64,000 nucleotides of DNA from an uncultured Helicobacteraceae bacterium (GTDB taxonomy: Bacteria; Campylobacterota; Campylobacteria; Campylobacterales; Helicobacteraceae). This document shows, piece after piece, positions 55,682-64,000 of the stretch (within the stretch, counting starts at the first letter, position 1; each line of letters begins with the position of its first letter). Where the stretch lies: the NCBI GenBank assembly GCA_947588965.1, contig CANQAN010000005.1, positions 1 to 64,000 on the forward strand. The letters run 5' to 3'. The notes under the pieces were generated by a model. The model was given only the letters and a program-made list of their open reading frames with translations. It made no database searches and was not told where the DNA came from. A program made the translations under genes and the position numbers.

Positions 55682-56568
55682 TGGCAAAAAACAAAGCGGG
55701 ATTGGGTCGCGGTTTAAGCGCAATCTTGGGCGAAGTAGAAGAGGCCTATCAAAACAATCTGGAGGATAATTCTGGTCTGGTTGTGGAGCTTGATATTGAT
55801 AAAATCAAGCCTAATCCCTTACAACCACGTAAAACATTTGATTCTGATGGGCTTAATGAACTTGCTCGTTCTATTGAGGAACATGGCTTATTGCAACCCA
55901 TTTTAGTCTATGAAGACACTAAGAATCCTGATTGTTATTACTTGATAGCTGGTGAGCGTAGGTTGCGCGCAAGCAAACTTGCAAAAAAGGTCAGTATTAA
56001 GTCCATTGTCGTTGATGTTCAAACAGAAAAATTACGTGAATTAGCCTTGATTGAAAACATTCAAAGAGAGGACTTAAATCCAATTGACTTGGCACATTCC
56101 TACAGAGAACTTATAGAAGACTATGGAATCACGCATGAGGAGGTTGCAAAGAGACTTTCAAAGTCCCGCACCCAAATCACAAACACATTAAGACTGTTAG
56201 AACTCAATCAAGAAGTGCAGAATCTCATATCCGAAAACAAGATTTCACAAGGACATGCAAAAGTATTAGTCACCTTACCAAAAGACAAGCAGTCATTGAT
56301 TGCAAATTCTATTATTGGACAAAAGTTAAGTGTGCATGAAACAGAAAAAATCGTCAAAGATCTCAAGGAGAACAAGAATCCTAAAAAAACGCATACTGCA
56401 GGTGTTTCAAAGGGCAATCTCAATCAAGATTCCCTTAAAATGTTGCGGAAGTTTTGTGAAAATTTACAAAAACAATCCATAGCAGTCAATTTACAAAAAA
56501 ATCGTTTAATTGTAGAATTTTGTAACGATGAAGAGGTGAAAAAATTCAGTAAATTTTTACTCAAATGA
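55681..56568 (+). CDS. parB: Chromosome partitioning protein ParB/Spo0J
   Basis: 295 residues. [12 protein letters not shown] at the start, the CTP-binding motif [12 protein letters not shown], the [12 protein letters not shown] motif, and a helix-turn-helix [20 protein letters not shown]. It binds parS sites and loads condensin. No parS is evident here by eye. Confidence 0.96.
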   Translation: MAKNKAGLGRGLSAILGEVEEAYQNNLEDNSGLVVELDIDKIKPNPLQPRKTFDSDGLNELARSIEEHGLLQPILVYEDTKNPDCYYLIAGERRLRASKLAKKVSIKSIVVDVQTEKLRELALIENIQREDLNPIDLAHSYRELIEDYGITHEEVAKRLSKSRTQITNTLRLLELNQEVQNLISENKISQGHAKVLVTLPKDKQSLIANSIIGQKLSVHETEKIVKDLKENKNPKKTHTAGVSKGNLNQDSLKMLRKFCENLQKQSIAVNLQKNRLIVEFCNDEEVKKFSKFLLK

Positions 56569-56597
56569 GGTTTTTAAGAAAAACTTAGAAAAAGTCG

Positions 56598-56606
56598 TGC
56601 TAAAAT
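56598..56606 (+). promoter_or_regulatory. Extended -10 promoter of the ATP synthase operon
   Basis: TGC-TAAAAT (TAAAAT at 56601-56606), 29 bases before atpF', in the only sizable gap between parB and the atp genes. Confidence 0.55.
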
Positions 56607-56634
56607 AACGATTATTTTGTTTTAAGGAGTGTAA

Positions 56635-57060
56635 ATGACTATTATTCCAACTCCTTGGGTAATGGCACTAGTTTTTGTTATATTCTTGGCTCTAGTCTAT
56701 CTGCTTAACTCCATTCTTTACAAGCCGTTATTAGGTTTTATGGATAATCGAGAAGCTTCTATCAAGAAAGATAGTGAGGGGATAGAGAGCAATTCGGCGG
56801 AGATTAAATCTTTTCAAAGAGAAATAGAAGGGATTTTGCAAAAAGCAAGGGAAGAAGCGGCTTTGATCAAAAACAAAGCACAAGAGAATGCCAAGCATAC
56901 TGCAGAGATGAAACTCTCTCAAAAGAGAGAAGAATTAGCGCAAAAATATAGTGAGTTTATGGCGAGTCTAGAGGGTGAAAAGGGACGATTAAAGGCTTCT
57001 TTAGAATCCGAGATTCCACTATTTAAAGAAAGTCTGCAGGCAAAGCTTAAAAGATTGTAA
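56635..57060 (+). CDS. atpF': ATP synthase F0 subunit b'
   Basis: 141 residues: one N-terminal membrane helix (about residues 8-28) and a long charged helix, the layout of the b/b' peripheral stalk. First of two adjacent b-type genes, as in other Campylobacterales. The c and a subunits are not in this cluster. Confidence 0.88.
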   Translation: MTIIPTPWVMALVFVIFLALVYLLNSILYKPLLGFMDNREASIKKDSEGIESNSAEIKSFQREIEGILQKAREEAALIKNKAQENAKHTAEMKLSQKREELAQKYSEFMASLEGEKGRLKASLESEIPLFKESLQAKLKRL

Positions 57061-57082
57061 GAAAGCAAAGGGAGGCAGGAAT

Positions 57083-57601
57083 ATGCGAGAGAAAATTTGT
57101 CGGTGGGCTGTAGTGTTATTGGCGCCAAGCATACTTTTTGCATCAGGTGAGGGTACCGATTATGACATTCTAGAGAGAGTGATCAATTTTGTGATATTCT
57201 TTGCGCTCATTTATTATTTTGCCGCTGATGCGATTAAAGGTATATTTAGAGCGCGAAGAGACGAGATTGCAAATTCTTTGGCAAAGATTCAAGAAAAACT
57301 ACAGGATTCCAAAAAAGCAAAGGAAAAAGTACTTAAGCAGCTAGAAGAGGCTAAAAAGGCTTCAAAAGATATCGTGGAGACTGCACATAAGGAATCGGAA
57401 ATCATCGTACGCAAGGTAGAAGAAGCGACTAAGATAGAACTTGAAAATCTCGTGCGTCAATATAACGATCATATTGCATTTGAGCAAAGGAGAGCAGAGA
57501 AGCTCATTATTGATGAGGTTTTATCAGAGGTTCTCAACAAAGATTCTATTGCATTAAGTAAAGATGTGTTAGCACAATCCCTACTAAAAAAGGCAGAATA
57601 G
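57083..57601 (+). CDS. atpF: ATP synthase F0 subunit b
   Basis: 172 residues. A signal-like hydrophobic N-terminus (residues 8-22) precedes the membrane helix (about 33-50), then a coiled coil rich in Lys and Glu. Such an N-terminal leader on subunit b is known in this group. Stop is directly before the atpH ATG. Confidence 0.9.
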   Translation: MREKICRWAVVLLAPSILFASGEGTDYDILERVINFVIFFALIYYFAADAIKGIFRARRDEIANSLAKIQEKLQDSKKAKEKVLKQLEEAKKASKDIVETAHKESEIIVRKVEEATKIELENLVRQYNDHIAFEQRRAEKLIIDEVLSEVLNKDSIALSKDVLAQSLLKKAE

Positions 57602-58138
57602 ATGAAAGATTTAATCGCAAAACGTTATATTAAGGCTCTAGTTAATGCGACTTCGCGCAAGGAAGTTGAAGAGATTGCCGAGCTTTTGGGAAAACTTTCT
57701 AGTGCAAATGCCATTTCTAAATTTGGAGAGATTCTCGGTTCTCCCTATGTCGAGAAGTCAAAAAAAATTGACTTTGTACTCAATAATATTCTGGGTGGAC
57801 AATGTAGCGCAAAGTTTGTAAATTTCATTAAAATTCTAGCGGAGCATAAGAGATTGGATTTGTTTGGGGAACTCTATGCGGAATTGACTTCCTATCTATC
57901 ATCTCTAAACAAAGAGTATGTCGCACATCTCATTGCAAATGAGAGTTATGATGAATCTATTCTAAAAGAGATTGAGAGTAAATTTTCCAAGAAGCTTGGA
58001 GTGAATCTCTCGTTGAAGCAACAGATTGTCTCAGACGTCGGGATCAAGCTGGTGGTTGAGGATTTGGGCGTTGAAGTTTCTTTTTCACAAGAGAAGTTTA
58101 TGAACGATCTGAAAAATCACATTTTGAAAGCATTTTAA
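57602..58138 (+). CDS. atpH: ATP synthase F1 subunit delta
   Basis: 178 residues: helical N-terminal domain beginning IAKRYIKALVNA and the conserved C-terminal segment KQQIVSDVGIKLVVEDLGVEVSF. Links F1 to the b/b' stalk. Confidence 0.92.
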   Translation: MKDLIAKRYIKALVNATSRKEVEEIAELLGKLSSANAISKFGEILGSPYVEKSKKIDFVLNNILGGQCSAKFVNFIKILAEHKRLDLFGELYAELTSYLSSLNKEYVAHLIANESYDESILKEIESKFSKKLGVNLSLKQQIVSDVGIKLVVEDLGVEVSFSQEKFMNDLKNHILKAF

Positions 58139-58158
58139 TTTTTTAATAAGGAGCAGCA

Positions 58159-59673
58159 GTGGTAGCGAAATTACAAGCAGATGAGATTAGTTCAATCATT
58201 AAGGAAAGAATCGATAATTTTGAACTTGACTTGGATGTGGCACAGACAGGTAGAGTTATCGCATATGCAGATGGTGTTGCGAAAGTTTATGGGCTTAAAA
58301 ACGCTATGAGTTATGAGATGGTTGAATTTGAGACTGGAGACAAGGGACTTGCTCTAAGCCTAGAAGAAGGTAGTGTGGGTGTTGTCGTCTTAGGTGCAGG
58401 AAAAGAAATCAAAGAAGGAACATCGGTAAAGCGATTGAGTAAGCTTTTACGTGTTCCTGTTGGAGATGGATTGATGGGTCGTGTTGTGAATGCACTTGGT
58501 GAGCCAATCGATGGAAAAGGAGCGGTAGAAGCTAAAGAGTATCGCTTTATGGAAGAAAAGGCACCAGGGATTATGGCAAGAAAATCAGTGCATGAACCCT
58601 TGCAAACAGGATTGAAAGCAATTGATGCGCTTGTACCAATTGGACGTGGGCAGAGAGAATTGATTATTGGTGACAGACAGACAGGAAAAACGACGGTCGC
58701 AATTGATACAATCATCAATCAAAAAGGGCAAGATGTTGTCTGCATTTATGTTGCAATAGGACAAAAAGAATCCACTGTAGCTCAAGTTGTGAGAAAGCTA
58801 GAGGAACACGGGGCGATGGAGTACACTATTATCGTCAATGCTCCCGCTTCGGATTCTGCTGCAATGCAATATCTTGCACCTTATGCGGGTGTTACAATGG
58901 GTGAATACTTCAGAGATAATGGACGCCATGCCTTAATTATCTACGATGATTTGAGTAAGCATGCTGTTGCATATCGTGAAATGTCTTTGATTCTTAGGCG
59001 TCCTCCCGGTCGCGAGGCTTTCCCTGGTGATGTTTTCTATCTGCATTCAAGACTTCTAGAGCGTGCGGCAAAGGTTAGTGATGAGCTTGGTGCGGGCTCT
59101 TTAACAGCGTTACCTATTATTGAAACACAGGCGGGAGATGTTGCTGCGTATATTCCTACAAATGTTATCTCAATCACAGATGGGCAAATTTTCTTAGAAA
59201 CAGATTTGTTTAATTCAGGGATACGACCTGCTATTAATGTTGGTCTCTCTGTCTCTCGTGTGGGTGGGGCCGCACAAATTAAAGCCACCAAGCAAGTTTC
59301 GGGAACATTGCGCTTAGATTTAGCGCAGTATAGAGAGCTACAAGCATTTGCGCAGTTTGCTTCAGATTTGGATGAATCCAGCCGTAAGCAGCTTGACAGA
59401 GGACAAAGAATGGTTGAGATACTTAAGCAACCTCCTTATTCTCCGCTACCGATAGAGCGACAAGTTGTCATTATTTTTGCGGGTGCTAGGGGGTATATGG
59501 ATGATGTTCCTGTAGCAAATATTACAAAATTTGAAGCGGATTTGTATCCGTTTTTAGAGGCGAAGTATCCACAGATCTTTGAGGATATTCGTTCTAAAAA
59601 AATGCTAGACAAAGATATTGAAGAAACACTTTGTAGGGCTTTAGAAGAGTTTAGATCTGCTTTTGCAGTGTAG
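58159..59673 (+). CDS. atpA: ATP synthase F1 subunit alpha
   Basis: 504 residues, full length, GTG start after AAGGAGCAGCA. P-loop [15 protein letters not shown], family signature [14 protein letters not shown], and [19 protein letters not shown]. Non-catalytic nucleotide-binding subunit. Confidence 0.97.
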   Translation: MVAKLQADEISSIIKERIDNFELDLDVAQTGRVIAYADGVAKVYGLKNAMSYEMVEFETGDKGLALSLEEGSVGVVVLGAGKEIKEGTSVKRLSKLLRVPVGDGLMGRVVNALGEPIDGKGAVEAKEYRFMEEKAPGIMARKSVHEPLQTGLKAIDALVPIGRGQRELIIGDRQTGKTTVAIDTIINQKGQDVVCIYVAIGQKESTVAQVVRKLEEHGAMEYTIIVNAPASDSAAMQYLAPYAGVTMGEYFRDNGRHALIIYDDLSKHAVAYREMSLILRRPPGREAFPGDVFYLHSRLLERAAKVSDELGAGSLTALPIIETQAGDVAAYIPTNVISITDGQIFLETDLFNSGIRPAINVGLSVSRVGGAAQIKATKQVSGTLRLDLAQYRELQAFAQFASDLDESSRKQLDRGQRMVEILKQPPYSPLPIERQVVIIFAGARGYMDDVPVANITKFEADLYPFLEAKYPQIFEDIRSKKMLDKDIEETLCRALEEFRSAFAV

Positions 59674-59688
59674 AGTAGGGAAGTTGTC

Positions 59689-60576
59689 ATGGGAAACAAT
59701 CTAAAGGATATTAGAAAGCAAATTTCAAGCGTTTTAAATACACAAAAGACGACGCGAGCGATGAAATTAGTTTCTACTTCAAAACTCAAAAAGGCCGATG
59801 AAATGGCAAGACGTTCAAGAATGTATGCCAATAAGATCGTGGAAGTTTTAGCAGAAATTAAAGTCAAAGTTTCAAGCGGAGAGAATGTGCAGGAGAATCC
59901 TTATTTTAGTGTGGGCAATGAGGAATCTAAACTCATTGATATCGTGTTGGTCACCGCTGATAAAGGCTTGTGTGGCGGTTTCAATATTAACACAATCAAG
60001 GAAGTCAATCGCATTATCGCAGAGCAAAAAGAAAAAAACATGAAAGTGCGTCTGCGTGTCATCGGCAAAAAGGCAATAGAGTATTACAAATTCAACGAAA
60101 TTGAGATCCTAGATAGCGTTGTTGGATTGAGTGCGACACCGCAATACGCACAAGCAGCGGAGTTTATTAACAAAGCCGTTGCGGATTATCTTAGCGGAAT
60201 CACTTCTAAGGTTATTTTGGTGCATAATGGCTTCAAAAATATGATTTCACAAGAGATGAAAGTTGCACAACTTTTGCCCATAGAGGGCATTACCTTACCA
60301 AAGGAATGCACATCAGTTTTGGAAGTTGAACCAAACGAGCAAGAGAGTGAAATTCTCAATGAACTTGCAAGTAAATATGTTGAATTTAGCATGTATTATG
60401 CGCTCGTGGATTCATTAGCAGCAGAACACAGCGCAAGAATGCAAGCAATGGACGCGGCAACGAGCAATGCGGGCGAATTGGCAAAAACCCTAACAATTGC
60501 CTATAATAAAGCAAGGCAGCAGGCAATCACGACAGAATTGGTCGAGATAAACACTGGTGTTGAATCAATGAAATAG
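59689..60576 (+). CDS. atpG: ATP synthase F1 subunit gamma
   Basis: 295 residues. N-terminal helix LKDIRKQISSVLNTQKTT and C-terminal ARMQAMDAATSNAGEL then YNKARQQAITTELVEI form the rotor coiled coil. Confidence 0.97.
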   Translation: MGNNLKDIRKQISSVLNTQKTTRAMKLVSTSKLKKADEMARRSRMYANKIVEVLAEIKVKVSSGENVQENPYFSVGNEESKLIDIVLVTADKGLCGGFNINTIKEVNRIIAEQKEKNMKVRLRVIGKKAIEYYKFNEIEILDSVVGLSATPQYAQAAEFINKAVADYLSGITSKVILVHNGFKNMISQEMKVAQLLPIEGITLPKECTSVLEVEPNEQESEILNELASKYVEFSMYYALVDSLAAEHSARMQAMDAATSNAGELAKTLTIAYNKARQQAITTELVEINTGVESMK

Positions 60577-60592
60577 TTAAGGAGCGTGTTAG

Positions 60593-62008
<1,416 letters not shown>

Positions 62009-62014
62009 GGGGTT

Positions 62015-62410
62015 TTGATGGAAACATTAAAATTAGACATCGTAACTCCAGAGGGCAAGATTTTTTCTAATGATGTCAAAAGTGTTACTCTACCCGGAAG
62101 TGAGGGTGAGTTTGGTGTATTGCCCGGACACATTGGTATTGTAACAACATTGAGTGCTGGTGTGATTGAAATTGAAAAAACTGATAACAAGAAAGAATTT
62201 GTTGCAATCAACTGGGGACATGTGAAAGTGGATGAAAAAAGTGTTGATGTGTTAGCAGAAGGTGCGGTGGATATCAACGGAGACAATGAGAGTGAAATTG
62301 CAAAAGCAATTGCCAATGCTAAGCAGTTGCTTGAGGAATCAACAGATAATAATGTAGCGGTATCTATGGTGGTTTCTCGTATTGAAAATGTTGCAAAGAG
62401 CATATTGTGA
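62015..62410 (+). CDS. atpC: ATP synthase F1 subunit epsilon
   Basis: 131 residues with the N-terminal beta-sandwich (LDIVTPEGKIF, LPGSEGEFGVLPGH) and a short helical C-terminus. Its stop overlaps the tolQ GTG start. Confidence 0.95.
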   Translation: MMETLKLDIVTPEGKIFSNDVKSVTLPGSEGEFGVLPGHIGIVTTLSAGVIEIEKTDNKKEFVAINWGHVKVDEKSVDVLAEGAVDINGDNESEIAKAIANAKQLLEESTDNNVAVSMVVSRIENVAKSIL

Positions 62411-62979
62411 ATCTTTCATCCTTGTTGGATAATTATGGAATTGTAACCATAATTGTCCTTACTTGGCTCTCCCTTTATTTCATTTTAGTGCTTTGGGTTT
62501 TTGTCTATCGTTATTTTTCTTTGCTTATAACACTTTCAAGCGAACATAAGTGTTTGGAAATTTTACTCAATGGTCGCAATACACTGCCAAAAAATTCTTT
62601 GCTTGGCTCTCATCTCATTGGCATAGACAAGAAGATCACCGAACCAATCTTGCAATATGCATTAGACAAGGCGATTAAAGATGCGACTTTGGGATTAACA
62701 TTTCTTGGGATTGTCGCTTCAACGGCTCCGTTTATAGGGTTATTTGGGACTGTGGTGGAGATTTTGGAAGCTTTTTCAAAATTAGGAGGAAATTCTAGGG
62801 CAACCTTAGATGTCATTGCACCCGTCATTTCAAAGGCTCTTGTTGCAACAGCAGCAGGAATTTTGACAGCAATCCCTGCTTATTCTTTTAATTTATTCTT
62901 AAAGCGCAAGGTTTTTGAGCTTAATACTTATCTGCAATTACAGATTAATTTCCTGCTTGCCCCCAAAGCAGATTCTTAA
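62407..62979 (+). CDS. tolQ: TolQ/ExbB-type proton channel protein
   Basis: 190 residues with three membrane helices and the family segment GLTFLGIVASTAPFIGLFGTV followed (after a short gap) by APVISKALVATAAGIL. GTG start overlaps the atpC stop by four bases. Placement before a tolR- and a tolA-like gene favours the Tol-Pal system over TonB energisation. Confidence 0.9.
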   Translation: MNLSSLLDNYGIVTIIVLTWLSLYFILVLWVFVYRYFSLLITLSSEHKCLEILLNGRNTLPKNSLLGSHLIGIDKKITEPILQYALDKAIKDATLGLTFLGIVASTAPFIGLFGTVVEILEAFSKLGGNSRATLDVIAPVISKALVATAAGILTAIPAYSFNLFLKRKVFELNTYLQLQINFLLAPKADS

Positions 62980-62993
62980 AGTTAGGATTCAGC

Positions 62994-63392
62994 TTGAAGT
63001 TGCATTATAATTGGGATGAAACTCCAGATCTAAATATCACTCCATTGGTTGATATTATGCTCGTACTTTTAGCGATTCTTATGGTGACAGCTCCTGTGAT
63101 TGTCTATCAAGAGGAAATCGCTTTGCCACAAGGCTCTAAAAGTGCAAAAATGGATGAGGATTCAAAAATAGAGATTCGCGTGGATGTGAATCGCACAATC
63201 TATCTCAAAGATGAAATGTTGAACTTTGATAGTTTTCCCGATGCCTTTGTTGTTTTTTCAAATCAATATGATAAGAATACGCAAGTTTATATCCGCGCCG
63301 ATAAAAATTTAAAATATGATGATGTCATTTATATTTTAAAAATCGCCAAACAAAGTGGATTTGCAAGAGTGTCACTCGTTACCGATGGATAG
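62994..63392 (+). CDS. tolR: TolR/ExbD-type protein
   Basis: 132 residues with TTG start after AGGATTCAGC. The membrane helix holds the essential Asp in LNITPLVDIMLVLLAILMV, followed by a periplasmic domain. Works with TolQ as the proton-driven motor. Overlaps the next gene by eight bases. Confidence 0.9.
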   Translation: MKLHYNWDETPDLNITPLVDIMLVLLAILMVTAPVIVYQEEIALPQGSKSAKMDEDSKIEIRVDVNRTIYLKDEMLNFDSFPDAFVVFSNQYDKNTQVYIRADKNLKYDDVIYILKIAKQSGFARVSLVTDG

Positions 63393-64000
63393 AGTCGTTT
63401 TATTTTTCACAAGTGGTACTTTTGCTATTTGTGTTTATCTATTACTCATTGTTTTACTGTTTTTTGGCTTCAAAAATGCGCAAGAAACACCTAGATCCTA
63501 CACAACTTACAAAGAAACGACCTTTAGCATCGATCTTGTAGTAGAAGAGGTTAAAGAGCAAAAAAAGCTCAAAGTTGCACAAAAAAAGGCAGAAAAAAAG
63601 ATAGAAGAGATTCCTATTAAGAAGGAAAGTGCTTCCAAAACGGCAAATGTAGGGACAGGAATCACTGATTTATTTAAGCAAGTGGAATCTCAAAAATCTG
63701 TCAAAACGACACAACCACAGAGTGAAAACGACAAGATTGCCAAGAAGAAAAAAGCAGATAAAAGCTCACAGGCTGAAAGCTTAGAGAGTGAATTAGAAAA
63801 AATTATGTCAAATCTAGACACACAAAAAACATTGAATTTTGTCACCCCAAAGGGCGAGTACAATGCCTTTTATGCCAAAGTGCATGAAATCTTGGCACAA
63901 AATTGGAATCCCATGCGCACAGCAGTGGAGCATTATGCAGAAGTGGAAATCACCATTGATGCGCAGGGGAGATTTTCTTATTTTATCGTAAGAAAATCAG
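63385..64000 (+). CDS. tolA: TolA/TonB-like protein (cut by the window end)
   Basis: At least 205 residues, continuing past the window. A single N-terminal membrane helix (about 7-27) is followed by a Lys/Glu/Ala-rich stretch, and a TolA/TonB C-terminal domain begins at about residue 165 (YAKVHEILAQNWNP, then YAEVEITIDAQGRF). Order tolQ-tolR-tolA suggests the trans-envelope Tol protein. Confidence 0.85.
   Translation, partial: MDRVVLFFTSGTFAICVYLLLIVLLFFGFKNAQETPRSYTTYKETTFSIDLVVEEVKEQKKLKVAQKKAEKKIEEIPIKKESASKTANVGTGITDLFKQVESQKSVKTTQPQSENDKIAKKKKADKSSQAESLESELEKIMSNLDTQKTLNFVTPKGEYNAFYAKVHEILAQNWNPMRTAVEHYAEVEITIDAQGRFSYFIVRKS

Overview
The window looks like chromosome of a Helicobacter-type member of the Campylobacterales, probably an enterohepatic species rather than a gastric one. 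The evidence is the AT-rich composition, the block fmt-birA-parA-parB-atpF'FHAGDC-tolQ-tolR-tolA, the rnhA-rnc-aroC cluster, a NifU/NifS pair of the Helicobacter/Campylobacter kind, a soluble CZB chemoreceptor, a PseG-like protein, CcoG with copper-handling genes, and several restriction-modification (R-M) modules. A full glutamate synthase (gltB/gltD) argues against H. pylori.

Layout. 0-4.3 kb (mostly minus strand): TauE/SafE exporter, two pseudopilin-like proteins, rsmE, a small membrane protein, a tRNA-Gln/tRNA-fMet operon with a consensus promoter, and ychF. 4.5-19.6 kb is accessory: an exported cupin, an unknown protein with a nuclease-like motif, a voltage-gated channel with an unusual selectivity filter, a stress/redox set (alpha/beta hydrolase, three aldo/keto reductase loci of which one is broken, an SDR, a flavodoxin, a broken acetyltransferase), a DUF262/DUF1524 protein, a C5-methyltransferase R-M module among gene relics, and an ATP/ADP-translocase-like carrier. 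20-24 kb: Ppx/GppA, a two-component system, metK. 24.2-26.1 kb: a second R-M module. 26.1-36.4 kb: nifU, nifS, an FAH-family enzyme, kdsB, gltB, gltD. 36.4-47.9 kb: AI-2E transporter, ccoG, rpsU, a copper-delivery operon, alaS, pseG-like, aroC, rnc, rnhA and a LapB-like TPR protein. 48-64 kb (plus strand): dnaG, a PP-loop protein, nitroreductase, chemoreceptor, SprA-type metalloprotease, then fmt through tolA, which runs off the end.

Two linked patterns in the accessory region stand out. First, four enzymes (cupin, aldo/keto reductase, alpha/beta hydrolase, SDR) carry an export leader whose last codons are a translated Shine-Dalgarno sequence, followed by an internal ATG exactly where cytosolic relatives begin. 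This suggests that leaders were added in front of cytosolic genes, and that two products (exported and cytosolic) may be made. Second, four promoters in front of these redox genes share a TTGAC(A/T)-19 bp-TATAAT layout with a dyad in the spacer, the signature of MerR-family control; no MerR gene lies in the window. Together they suggest a regulon for electrophile or redox stress with dual localisation. Several members are decaying, and relics of other genes surround them.
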